64,000 nucleotides of DNA from the NCBI GenBank assembly GCA_037189585.1, contig JBBCJA010000032.1:35541-99540 (forward strand), given 5' to 3'. The notes below the pieces were generated by a model. It was not told the DNA's origin and ran no database searches. It saw nothing but the letters and a program-made list of their open reading frames with translations. Source of the stretch: JAEXNA01 sp037189585. GTDB lineage: Bacteria; Vulcanimicrobiota; Xenobia; Xenobiales; JADMJV01. Positions 23,524-31,822 of the stretch are shown here, one piece after another; position 1 is the first letter of the stretch, and each line of letters starts with the position of its first letter. The position numbers and the translations under genes were made by a program.

Positions 23524-24303
23524 ATGAAAAAATTACAATGCTCCTTCACTCACGATGGTCAGGTCGCGCGTTTGACCATGAACACTCCCGAGAATCTCAA
23601 CGCCATGGACGACGGGATGGCGGCGGCTTTTCGAGAGGTTCGAAATAAGCTCGAGGGGACAAGCCTGAGAGCGGTCGTGATCGCCGGCAACGGTCGGGCC
23701 TTTTCCGCCGGCGGGGATCTCGCCATGCTCTACGCCAAGGCTGAGAAGGATTTCGAGACCAACCGCCGCGAGATGCTGGAGTTCTATCGCTCCTTTTTAG
23801 GTCTCCGCGATCTCGATGCCCCCCTGATCTGCGCGCTCCAGGGCCATTCGGTGGGGGCTGGGTTCTGCTTCGCCGCGGCTTGCGACTTGAGGGTAGCGTC
23901 CGGCGACGCGCTGTTTGCCGCTCCTTTCACCCGTCTGGGCCTTCATCCGGGGATGGGGGGGAGTTTTTTCTTACCCCGAGGTTTCGGACCTGAGGTGGCT
24001 CGAGATCTCATGCTGACCGGGCGCCGTATGGGCGCCTCCGAGGCGAAGTCTCTGGGCTTCCTGAGCGCGGTGGTGGAAAAAGACGAACTTTCTTCTGCGG
24101 TGGATTCTCTTTTAGATGGGGTGTTATCGGGGGCGCCGTCGGCCACACGCGCGCTACTGAAGAGCCAACGAGAAGTGGAGCGCCCCGTTCTGGAGGCGGC
24201 TTTGCGGCGAGAGGCGGCCGAGCAGGCCGAATGCTACGCTCGTCCCGAGTTTATCGAGGGTCTCGACGCCCTGTCGGCTAAGCGCCCTCCGAGTTGGCCC
24301 TAG
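23524..24303 (+). CDS. Enoyl-CoA hydratase/isomerase-family (crotonase-fold) protein
   Basis: A 259-residue crotonase-fold protein. The oxyanion-hole segments are present (AFSAGGDLAML and the GHSVGAGFCFAAACDL helix), as is GLHPGMGGSFFLPR. The two catalytic glutamates of enoyl-CoA hydratase are missing: the Glu before LAMMCD is Cys here, and the Glu of the QPE motif is Phe (FAAPF). It therefore probably performs another CoA-ester reaction or has lost hydratase activity. Start at ATG 23524; the frame is open upstream, but that part overlaps the PilC-like gene. Confidence 0.88.
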   Translation: MKKLQCSFTHDGQVARLTMNTPENLNAMDDGMAAAFREVRNKLEGTSLRAVVIAGNGRAFSAGGDLAMLYAKAEKDFETNRREMLEFYRSFLGLRDLDAPLICALQGHSVGAGFCFAAACDLRVASGDALFAAPFTRLGLHPGMGGSFFLPRGFGPEVARDLMLTGRRMGASEAKSLGFLSAVVEKDELSSAVDSLLDGVLSGAPSATRALLKSQREVERPVLEAALRREAAEQAECYARPEFIEGLDALSAKRPPSWP

Positions 24304-24350
24304 CTCCTGACTCGAAAGTCTTGTCGCGGAGAAGCGGTCGAAAAATAAAA

Positions 24351-24436
24351 GAAACACCGGCTGTGTCAAAGGATCATCTGGGGAGGGAGGAGGAGGGAGG
24401 TTGGGTTAAAACCTTGGATGACCTTGCCGGTGTTTC
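24351..24436. other. Inverted-repeat element with G-tract loop
   Basis: Perfect 11-bp arms GAAACACCGGC (24351-24361) and GCCGGTGTTTC (24426-24436) enclose 64 bases. The stem can extend inward (AAGGATCATC with GATGACCTT). The loop has GGGG, GGG, GGG and GGG tracts within 24380-24406, a G-quadruplex pattern. It fills the gap after the crotonase gene and may act as terminator or structured RNA. The rest of 24304-24591 shows only a CTCGCGCGAG palindrome followed by TACAAT (24532-24547) as a possible promoter for the next gene. Confidence 0.6.
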
Positions 24437-24591
24437 TACTTTCCTTAAAGCGATGGCGCTTCTGAAGGTTTCTCCCTTGAAATATTTTTTTGAAATTTCG
24501 TTATTGTGTGCGAGGTTACATTAGAAACTTTCTCGCGCGAGTACAATAGGCCCACGGTTCCCCTTCCGAATTTCCCTATTGGAGTTTTGCC

Positions 24592-25887
24592 ATGAAGATC
24601 GTCTGGGCCGCGCCTCCCAATCTGACTTACGACACCACGCCTCACTATTTCCAAGCCCTCTTTTCGGCCGCCGCCATCTATCTAAGGCGGCGCTTCCCCG
24701 ACAGTGAAGTGATCACCGAGGCAGCTAGTTTTCACGGTGCCATCGAACGAGTGATCTACCGCCATTTCGCCTCCGACCGGCCCGCCGATGTGCTGGCTCT
24801 CTGGGTTCGCCCCTGGGAAGCCCAAGCCGCTTTGCGGGTAGCTCGAGAAGTTCGCTGTATCGCGCCTTCGACCACCATCCTGGCATGGGGCGAGGCGACC
24901 GGTTATATTCCTCATTTTTTTCAGAGAGAGCCTTTCGATCTTTTCGCCCGTAGCGGTGACCCCGAAGTGGTGGTGGCCGACGCTCTGGAGGCGTTGAATC
25001 GCGGCCAAGCTCCCTCTCACGGGGTGGTCTATCGGGATGGTGAGCGCTGGGTGGAGACGGCTCCCGGTAAAGTTTTGGCTCCCGATGAATGGCCCTTTCC
25101 CGACCTTTCGGCACTCGACCCCGAGATCTACAGTTTCTGGCGCAAGCAAAGGGGGAAGGACGCTGACGATTTGAGTTTCATGGTGTCGCGTGGCTGTCCT
25201 ATCAACTGCGCCCGCTGGTGCCCGACTCCACTTAAGGAGGGACTCTCGGATAGACGACGTTCGGCCCCGGCCTGCGTGGAGTATATGGAGACGATTCCCG
25301 CGCCATACTCGGTCTTTCAGATGCACTCACCGCTGTTTTCTCAGGATAAGGAGTGGTTGCGAGAGTTCATCGAGCTAAGGCGCCGGAGCGGCTCGTCGAC
25401 TTCATTTAAGGTGGTTGATCTGATGAATCCCTATGCTGACGAGAAGATGGTGGCGGAGCTTGCGGAGGTGGGGATGATCGCGGTGGGATTTGGGGTCGAG
25501 ACCCTTTCTCCCACGGGCCGCCAGATGATCCCTAAGGTCGAGGTGAGCAATCTGGAGAAGGTAGCGGCCAATCTTCGCAAGTACGGACTTCGAGGGAAGG
25601 CTTATATGCAGCTCGGGCTGCCCGGGCAAAGTCGCGAGGATGTTCTGTACACCCTGAAAGTTTTGTCGGACCTTGGTTTGAAGCCTCGCCCCACGGGCTC
25701 GACGCCGTTTTGGAAGTTGGCTTCTATGTCGGTGGAGGAGCTTGACGCGACGGACCTGACCCATTGGGACCGCAAGACTTATTTCGAGCCGCGCACGGGG
25801 CTTTCGTATGGTGAGTTTTACAGCATCATCAGCGACCCCTCGAACTATATCAAGGCACGTCGGGAGGCGGGAGAATGGGCCGCTTAG
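24592..25887 (+). CDS. Radical SAM protein with B12-binding-type N-terminus
   Basis: A 431-residue protein. The first 160 residues form a Rossmann-like domain of the cobalamin-binding type, without the DxHxxG His. The radical SAM barrel begins at SRGCPINCARWC: cysteines 202, 206 and 210 give CX3CX3C, one residue longer than the canonical CX3CX2C. GFGVETLSPTGRQMIP and the later AYMQLGLPGQSREDV match the SAM-contacting strands of this family. Start has TTGGAG upstream. The end overlaps the following P-loop kinase gene by 13 bp, suggesting one pathway. Reaction unknown; methylation or rearrangement of an unactivated carbon is typical for the class. Confidence 0.85.
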   Translation: MKIVWAAPPNLTYDTTPHYFQALFSAAAIYLRRRFPDSEVITEAASFHGAIERVIYRHFASDRPADVLALWVRPWEAQAALRVAREVRCIAPSTTILAWGEATGYIPHFFQREPFDLFARSGDPEVVVADALEALNRGQAPSHGVVYRDGERWVETAPGKVLAPDEWPFPDLSALDPEIYSFWRKQRGKDADDLSFMVSRGCPINCARWCPTPLKEGLSDRRRSAPACVEYMETIPAPYSVFQMHSPLFSQDKEWLREFIELRRRSGSSTSFKVVDLMNPYADEKMVAELAEVGMIAVGFGVETLSPTGRQMIPKVEVSNLEKVAANLRKYGLRGKAYMQLGLPGQSREDVLYTLKVLSDLGLKPRPTGSTPFWKLASMSVEELDATDLTHWDRKTYFEPRTGLSYGEFYSIISDPSNYIKARREAGEWAA

Positions 25888-26522
25888 TTTTAGTCGAGGG
25901 TTTAGATCTTGCGGGAAAGTCGACCTTGATCGCGGGGCTGGCGCGAGTTTATAGCGAGCGCGGCTGGAAGGTGACGGTCTCTCACGGAGATCTCTGTCCT
26001 GACAATCCTGTGGCGAAGGTGACTCGTCAGATGATGCGCTGGGATCCGGGTTTCACTCCGGAGGAGGGAGGGCCGCTCTTCCTAGCCAGTCACTTGTGGG
26101 ACTTACGGCATTTTAAGTATCCGAGGGGACGGCGGGAGATTCACATTCAGGATTCCTGCGCGCTGCGCAGCCTGGCCTTCGAGCGAGTGGTGGGGCACTC
26201 TGAGATGGCGGAGAAGTTCGCCTCGGTAGCACGACGCTTGCCCCGGTTCGATGCCGCTTTCGTTTTGACGGCCAGCCTCGCCACCCGCTATCAGCGCTAC
26301 GCCCAGCGGGTTGGAAACGACTTGCATGACGCTTTCATGCTGCGCGACCCGGTACGTTTCTCACGGGTCGATTCGGAAATTCTCCATCTCTGTGTGAGCG
26401 AGGTGGGGGCGCGGCTGATCGATACCGACGAGATAGATGCTCCCACGTTATTGGGCCATGTCGTCGCCGACCTGGACGCGCGCTGGTCGGAGTGCCGCCT
26501 TCTCCAGAAATTTTGCGCCTAG
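25875..26522 (+). CDS. Thymidylate-kinase-like P-loop protein
   Basis: A 215-residue P-loop kinase-fold protein starting VEGLDLAGKSTLIAGLA, very like the Walker A of dTMP kinase (EGxDxAGKST). The position of the DR(Y/H) nucleoside-binding motif reads QDSCALRSLAFE, so the conserved Arg is displaced. The lid region (LATRYQRYAQRVGNDLHD) carries several arginines. It is unlikely to be the housekeeping tmk; a kinase acting on another nucleotide or small molecule made by the coupled radical SAM protein is plausible. ATG preceded by a GGGAG run. Confidence 0.7.
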   Translation: MGRLVLVEGLDLAGKSTLIAGLARVYSERGWKVTVSHGDLCPDNPVAKVTRQMMRWDPGFTPEEGGPLFLASHLWDLRHFKYPRGRREIHIQDSCALRSLAFERVVGHSEMAEKFASVARRLPRFDAAFVLTASLATRYQRYAQRVGNDLHDAFMLRDPVRFSRVDSEILHLCVSEVGARLIDTDEIDAPTLLGHVVADLDARWSECRLLQKFCA

Positions 26523-26599
26523 TCTAGCGAGCAGGATCAAAAAATCTGGATTTCTGTTTCTGTTCCGAATTTTTTTGAGGAGAGGGGCGAGTTTGAACG

Positions 26600-26919
26600 C
26601 GCGCGGGTAGTGCTGCCGGTTTTCGTGATAGCGCGCACGCCTCGCGGGTAGCGCTGCCGGTTTTCGTGATAGCACGCACGCCGCGCGGGTAGCGCTGCCA
26701 GTTTTCCTGATAGCGCGCACGCCTCGCGGGTAGCGCTGCCGGTTTTCTTGATAGCAAGCACGCCTCGCGGGTAGCGCTGCCAGTTTTCCTGATAGCGCGC
26801 ACGCCGCGCGGGTAGTGCTGCCGGTTTTCTTGATAGCACACATGCCGCGCGGGTAGCGCTGCCAGTTTTCCTGATAGCGCGCACGCCGCGCGGGTAGCGC
26901 TGCCAGCTTTTCTGATAGG
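26600..26919 (+). repeat. 41-bp tandem repeat array, eight units
   Basis: Eight units with exact 41-bp period starting at 26600, the last one partial. Each contains CGCGGGTAGCGCTGCC, then a GTTTTC run and TGATAGC followed by a short variable GCGCACGC part. GGTAGCGCTGCC is nearly palindromic. Two further units in the opposite orientation occur at 10863-10940. The period is not a multiple of three, so the antisense reading frames through it are artefacts. The flanks 26523-26599 and 26920-26952 show nothing else. Confidence 0.92.
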
Positions 26920-26952
26920 ACAGGATCACGCGAGCTGCGAACGAGCCTGACT

Positions 26953-27984
26953 ATGCGATTTGGTCTGGTGAGCGATCCTGTTTTTCTACGGCACGATATT
27001 CCGGGACACGTGGAACGTCCCGATCGCCTTCGGGTCATCGCCGAGGCGCTCCAACCTCTGCGCGAGCGGTTCTCTTTCCTCGACCTTCCCACTCGAGAGG
27101 CGACCGATGAGGAGCTCCTCCTGGCGCATCAGCCCGAAGTTCTCGAGACAGTGCGGGAGCTAACTCTGCGTGGGGGCGGCTCCATCGACCCGGACACCCA
27201 GGTGAACCCGTTTTCCGACCAGGCCGCTCGTTTAGCCGTGGGGGGCGGAATCGATCTGGTTCGCGCGGTGGTCAAAGGGGAACTCGAGCGCGGATTTCTT
27301 CTAGCTCGCCCTCCGGGACATCACGCCACACCCACCCGCTCGATGGGATTTTGCCTCTACTCCACCATCGCCATCGCCGCCCTGGCCTGCCGCGACCTCT
27401 GTTCTCGCATCGCCATCCTGGATTGGGATGTCCACCACGGCAACGGCACGCAGGACTGCCTTTATCAGCATCCGGGGACGCTCTTCATCTCTTTACACCA
27501 GTCCCCGTTTTATCCGGGTAGCGGATATCTCGACGAGAGAGGGGAGGGAGAGGGACAAGGGTTGACGGTGAATCTCCCCCTTCCGGCGGGCTGCGGCGAC
27601 GCGGAATACCTGGCCGCCTACTTTCGCGTCGCGCGCCCTTTGTTGCGCCGCTACGACCCGCAACTGATCCTGGTCTCGGCGGGCTACGACGCCCACGCCA
27701 AGGACCCGTTGGGCGGCATGAAAGTGAGCACGGAGGGTTTCGCTCAACTGGCCGCCCTGGTCGCCGAGGATGCCAGGGCGACCTCGTCAGGCGGGCGACT
27801 GGTCGGGTTTTTGGAAGGTGGATATGATTTGCAGGGACTGGCGAGTTCGGTCGCCGCGACTTTAGAGGTCTGGAGCGGCTTACGAGCGCTTCACCCGGAG
27901 CCCCCGACTCGAATCTCCGAGCCAGCCTCGCGAGTTTTGAATCAAGCTGAAAGAATTTTCCTTGATGAGGTTTCAACAGCCTGA
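26953..27984 (+). CDS. Histone deacetylase-family (HDAC/AcuC-like) amidohydrolase
   Basis: A 343-residue class II HDAC-like protein with RPPGHHATPTRSMGFC, the zinc-site run DWDVHHGNGTQD, SLHQSPFYPGSG and SAGYDAHAKDPLGGM. These give the His-His dyad, the Asp/His zinc ligands and the last Asp ligand. Bacterial members deacetylate acetyl-lysine, acetylpolyamines or acetoin-linked proteins; the substrate is not evident here. Starts right after the 41-bp repeat array. The arginase at 30124 opens the possibility of a polyamine link, but the two are not in one operon. Confidence 0.93.
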   Translation: MRFGLVSDPVFLRHDIPGHVERPDRLRVIAEALQPLRERFSFLDLPTREATDEELLLAHQPEVLETVRELTLRGGGSIDPDTQVNPFSDQAARLAVGGGIDLVRAVVKGELERGFLLARPPGHHATPTRSMGFCLYSTIAIAALACRDLCSRIAILDWDVHHGNGTQDCLYQHPGTLFISLHQSPFYPGSGYLDERGEGEGQGLTVNLPLPAGCGDAEYLAAYFRVARPLLRRYDPQLILVSAGYDAHAKDPLGGMKVSTEGFAQLAALVAEDARATSSGGRLVGFLEGGYDLQGLASSVAATLEVWSGLRALHPEPPTRISEPASRVLNQAERIFLDEVSTA

Positions 27985-28019
27985 GCCCCGGGGTAGTGTG
28001 CACGGTGGAGGGTCATACC

Positions 28020-28343
28020 ATGAATATTGTTGACAATCGTCGCAGCGATCAACGCGTGACAGCCATGTTTTCGGTGGAGGTTTCGGGACACGAGGGTAAC
28101 TACGCTCTCGATGTGGGAACAGCGGGATTACGGCTACTCTCGCGGCAGCCGCTGGAAGAAGATGAGCTCGAGCTCCGCCTTCATCTCCCTTCGGATATGG
28201 AACTTACCATCTTCGGCAAACCTGTCTGGCAACAGCAGATGTCGGCTAATGGAAAGACGATCGCGGGGATCTCCTTTGTGAGGGGTCAAGAGGAAGCTCG
28301 CGAGGCGCTACGCTGCTGGCTGGAAAGTTACCGCCCGAATTAA
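28020..28343 (+). CDS. PilZ-like domain protein
   Basis: A 107-residue protein with an N-terminal RRSDQR (the RxxxR of PilZ), the strand DVGTAGLRLL at the place of the (D/N)xSxxG motif and a C-terminal helix. The Ser of the second motif is Gly, so c-di-GMP binding may be weak. ATG at 28020 chosen because GGAGGG precedes it; an upstream GTG at 27996 is also open. Motility or envelope regulation is the usual role. Confidence 0.75.
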   Translation: MNIVDNRRSDQRVTAMFSVEVSGHEGNYALDVGTAGLRLLSRQPLEEDELELRLHLPSDMELTIFGKPVWQQQMSANGKTIAGISFVRGQEEAREALRCWLESYRPN

Positions 28344-28450
28344 TCCCTCAGCCTGTCGAGCCTTGGGAGGCCGAGCTCTGGAGTCAAGCCGGTTGGAACG
28401 GAAGGCGAGAGGCGAATCTCTGGCATTTTAGTGAGCCCGCTCACCATCCT

Positions 28451-30100
28451 TTGAAAAGAGCGCTGTTCGACGGCGCCTATGTTTTGCGTCACGCGGCCGA
28501 TAGCGCGGCTTTAGTTTACCAGCTTCTCGATGCCGCGGACGGAGTGGAGCTGTCGCGAACGCTCGAACCTCACCTTGATGAGATGCGTTTTTATCCCCAA
28601 CTTGTGGAGGGCTGGAGCCGCCCACCCTCCGGTACTGTCTTTCGCCGCGATGTCGGATGGCTGCGAGAGCGGGTCCGCTCCTATCGGGCCCCCGAAGAGC
28701 TGCGTAGGATGTCGGAATCGTTGGGCGCCTGGCTTCCCCTGCAAGAGACGCTGCTGGACTTGATCGCCCAGACGCGGGTGGACGGATGGCCCTATCAGAG
28801 CTTTTCCCCGGATTGGGGAGAGCGTGGCCAGAGCGTCGTGAACCGTTTGTACGAACTTTTGTCCGACGAGGTCGCTTGTCATTTTCCCCAAAGAACGACC
28901 TCGAGTTTGCGTGAACTCGCCGATCAGGTGGAGCAGGCAGTGGCCGACCCCGCCGGGTTGAGCGGGCGGCAGGTCGGGTTCGCTCGCCGGATTCTCGCCG
29001 ACTCGGAAGAGCGCTGGGGCCCTATCGGTTCGCCCGAGCGGGCGCGCGCTCTGGCCGCTAGAGAGTCCGACTTACCCGTATTGGAAGAGGCTCGGGTCAA
29101 GCTTTCCGATCGCCTGACGAGACTGCCCGCCCACGGTGGTGTGGAGAACCTCGAGACGCTCCTCGCGCCGCTGCCGAGTGGACGAAAGATTCCCCGTCGA
29201 CTGGCCGAGGAGGTGCTGCGCTGCCAGATCGGCTCACCCCGGAAGCTGGTGGACCAACACGTTTTGAATGATGCCCGCGATTTGGGCGCGATCGTGCGGG
29301 ACTGGGTCGCTGGTCTTTTGCGGAGATCCGCCCATTCTCAGATGACCCTTCCCCAAAACCGAATGTTGGGAGATCTCTATAGCTCCCACACCGGTGAGGC
29401 TTTTGAAGAGCTACCGTGGGTCAGACCGATATTCTCTCCTCCTTCTCCTGTGGCCGCTGGCGAGCTCGCCCGCGAGATGTTGGCTTTATGCTGGGAGCGT
29501 TTCCCGGAGCAGTGGGAACCCGAGGAGCTTGTTCGCGAAGTCTGGACTCTTCTGGCCTGGAGCGGCTTCGCTCCACCAGGCCATGTCGAGTTGGTCAATC
29601 TCACTCGGCGGAGTGCTCAGGGGCTTCTGTATGATCGTTACTACTCTATTTCAGGAATCGAAATTCTCGATAAAGAGGCCTTGCTCGAGTTTTGCCGGGA
29701 GAGGGCGGCCTCGCGCGGTAAGCCGGAGGAGATGCCGGAGGCGAGACTGCGGGAGGAGCTGCGGATCATGGATGCTGGAGGACTCTGGATCTTTTGGAAC
29801 AGATTGCGTCCCGAGATCGACCCGGGGCGGGCCGCCACCCGGATCGTGCGGTCGCTGCTTGCCCTTTGGGAGCGGCCTCGACTGCGCAAGAATCAGCGCT
29901 GGCAAAGGCATCGCGAGCTCGCACGTCTGTGGCAAAGGTTGATGTTCTTTCTATCCTTATTACCGACCGAGGGGCTAGAGAGCGAGTTGAAGAGGCTTCG
30001 CACCCTCTGTCCCGAGGGCGGGGAGTGCCGGCGAATGCTCGAGAGACTGCCGAATCCACCCTCCTCCACCGACACTCTAGTAGGCTGGTGTTTAGACTAG
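28451..30100 (+). CDS. Unknown protein, 549 aa, start uncertain
   Basis: No family recognised. The product is long, mostly helical and rich in Arg, Glu, Leu and Trp, with no signal peptide or membrane segment. The first usual start codon in frame is the TTG at 28451, without a ribosome-binding site. The frame remains open and looks coding upstream (residues such as PQPVEPWEAELWSQAGW and NLWHFSEPAHHPLKRALF), back to the stop of the PilZ-like gene at 28343, so translation may begin at a rare start such as the ATC at 28343 or through coupling. Its stop is followed by the convergent arginase gene. Confidence 0.7.
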   Translation: MKRALFDGAYVLRHAADSAALVYQLLDAADGVELSRTLEPHLDEMRFYPQLVEGWSRPPSGTVFRRDVGWLRERVRSYRAPEELRRMSESLGAWLPLQETLLDLIAQTRVDGWPYQSFSPDWGERGQSVVNRLYELLSDEVACHFPQRTTSSLRELADQVEQAVADPAGLSGRQVGFARRILADSEERWGPIGSPERARALAARESDLPVLEEARVKLSDRLTRLPAHGGVENLETLLAPLPSGRKIPRRLAEEVLRCQIGSPRKLVDQHVLNDARDLGAIVRDWVAGLLRRSAHSQMTLPQNRMLGDLYSSHTGEAFEELPWVRPIFSPPSPVAAGELAREMLALCWERFPEQWEPEELVREVWTLLAWSGFAPPGHVELVNLTRRSAQGLLYDRYYSISGIEILDKEALLEFCRERAASRGKPEEMPEARLREELRIMDAGGLWIFWNRLRPEIDPGRAATRIVRSLLALWERPRLRKNQRWQRHRELARLWQRLMFFLSLLPTEGLESELKRLRTLCPEGGECRRMLERLPNPPSSTDTLVGWCLD

Positions 30101-30123
30101 GACGTTTCGGAATATCCACATGC

Positions 30124-31071
30124 CTAGTTGCGTAAAGGGCGTAACTTCAACTGTCGCTGCTCTAGAGCCGAGACGGTCAGACCCACGGCCATGTCGGCGG
30201 TACGGTTGCGCGAGTCGAGGATAGGGTTAACCTCGACCACGTCCATGCTTTGTACCACGGGGTGCCCGTCGTTGAGCCGGGCGCCCGCGATCAGCTCCAT
30301 CATCAGGTGAGCCTCTCGGAAGGTCAGGCCCCCTTCCACCGCGGTCCCCACGCCGGGAGCCTCTTGAGGGTCCAAGACGTCGAGGTCGAAGCTGAAGTGG
30401 ATCGGAATGGTGAATCCCCGCGTGGCCTTCTCCAGGGCAGCTTTGGTGACATCGTGGATGCCGTAAGCGTCGATCTCGCTCATCGAATAGTAGGTGTGAG
30501 TTCCGCTGGCCAGCTGGGCGACCTCGTGAGGGTCCAGATCGCGAATTCCGATGTGCACCAGATCCTCGACTTTGACTTTGGGCCCCGGGATGCCCAGGTT
30601 GACGAGCTGCTCTGGACCGCGCCCGAGGGCGACCGAGACGGGCATTCCGTGAATGTTCCCACTGGGGGTGGTCTCGGGAACGTTGAGGTCGCCATGGGCA
30701 TCCACCCAAAGCAGCCCGAACGGCTCTCCCTTGCGATAGGCCGCGACGCCTGCTACCGAGCCGATGGCGCAGGAATGGTCTCCACCCACGGTGATCGGCA
30801 TGTATCCCTGTTCCAAGATGTCCTGAACCCGCTGGCAGAGTTGCTCCGAGACTTCAGCGATCTCGGCCAGATATCGAGCTTTCGGGCTGCCCGGGTCCAG
30901 AGTTTCCCGCACGGGAACCTCGACATTTCCGAAGTCTTTGACTTCAAATCCGATACGGCGCAGCCGTTCCATCAGGCCGGCGTGCCGCACCGCGTAAGGG
31001 CCCATGTCGACGCCGCGATGATTACCGCCCAGGTCCACGGGCACACCGATTATTCCAAGTTTTGTAGACAT
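30124..31071 (-). CDS. rocF: Arginase
   Basis: A 315-residue ureohydrolase with GGDHSCAIGS, DAHGDLN and SFDLDVLDP, supplying the His and Asp ligands of the dimanganese centre, plus the N-terminal GIIGVPVDLGGNHRGVDMGP typical of arginases. It splits arginine to ornithine and urea. I use the ATG at 31071; a GTG at 31098 with AAGGA upstream would add nine residues. No urease or ornithine genes are adjacent. Confidence 0.93.
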   Translation of the reverse strand: MSTKLGIIGVPVDLGGNHRGVDMGPYAVRHAGLMERLRRIGFEVKDFGNVEVPVRETLDPGSPKARYLAEIAEVSEQLCQRVQDILEQGYMPITVGGDHSCAIGSVAGVAAYRKGEPFGLLWVDAHGDLNVPETTPSGNIHGMPVSVALGRGPEQLVNLGIPGPKVKVEDLVHIGIRDLDPHEVAQLASGTHTYYSMSEIDAYGIHDVTKAALEKATRGFTIPIHFSFDLDVLDPQEAPGVGTAVEGGLTFREAHLMMELIAGARLNDGHPVVQSMDVVEVNPILDSRNRTADMAVGLTVSALEQRQLKLRPLRN

Positions 31072-31134
31072 TAGGTCATACTTGGCGGGCCCACCCACCG
31101 TTTCCTTGGCCCTACCCTACGGTAGAAAAGTGTC

Positions 31135-31758
31135 CTACCCGAGCTCCTCCACCTTCTCGCCCGGAACGCGGGCCGCGTGGTCTAGGGTCGAGGTCACGGG
31201 ATTGGCGGCACTGACGTCAAGTCGACCGATACGATAAATGAGAGACTCGAACGGTCCGGTATCGCCGTTGTCGGTGCAGCCGGCGGCCCAGAGAGCGCCT
31301 TGGGAGGACAAAAGCAGGTCGGAGATGGGACGCCCGCCCGGCCTCTGTTGGGTGACCATGCCTTCGATCTCGTGAGGAATCTGGGATAAGTCGAACTGCT
31401 CCAAGCTTTCGGCTTTCCCATCGGCGTAGTTGAAAAGGAAGAGATGCGGGGTACGCCCGTTGTAGCGTGAGCCTTCAACCGCCATGAACTGTCCCGGCCG
31501 TCCGTCCAGCTCACTGACCGCTTCGAGATCTTCAGCGCGTGAAGTACGGCTCCAATCGACCTCTATCTCCTCTAAAGTGTTGCCGTTTTCGGGGAGTGGC
31601 GACAGGCGCGAACCCTCGGCTTTGGTGTCATGAACGATCAGATGGCCTTCATCTCCAGCCCGAGCCAGACCGGAGAAGAACAGCTCGCTTTGAGGAAGAT
31701 AGGGACCCGCCGAGCGAGCGACTCGCGCGTTGGGAAAGTTCTGAGGGAAGGTTATCAC
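31135..31758 (-). CDS. Unknown, possible beta-propeller-type protein, 207 aa
   Basis: Not recognised with certainty. Strand-rich segments (DLEAVSELDGRPGQFMAVEGS, LFLFNYADGKAESLEQFDLS, DLLLSSQGALWAAGCTDNGD) resemble blades of phytase-like or SdiA-regulated beta-propellers, but the protein is too short for a full propeller. GTG start with no signal peptide. It could be a fragment of a longer protein. Flanked by arginase downstream on the same strand. Confidence 0.5.
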   Translation of the reverse strand: MITFPQNFPNARVARSAGPYLPQSELFFSGLARAGDEGHLIVHDTKAEGSRLSPLPENGNTLEEIEVDWSRTSRAEDLEAVSELDGRPGQFMAVEGSRYNGRTPHLFLFNYADGKAESLEQFDLSQIPHEIEGMVTQQRPGGRPISDLLLSSQGALWAAGCTDNGDTGPFESLIYRIGRLDVSAANPVTSTLDHAARVPGEKVEELG

Positions 31759-31822
31759 TGTCCCATCATAAGAGTCAGGAGTGGTCTCAGAGTTGGGCTA
31801 CCTTCGGAAAATGTTACAATCT

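Noticed and set aside
26600..26919. CRISPR array
   Set aside because: Whole 41-bp units repeat with only point differences; there are no unique spacers and no cas genes nearby.
26448..27092. Minus-strand frames through the 41-bp array giving Arg/Tyr/Pro-rich repeat proteins
   Set aside because: All three frames stay open because the unit lacks stops; the period is not a multiple of three, so frames rotate and no coherent protein repeat results.
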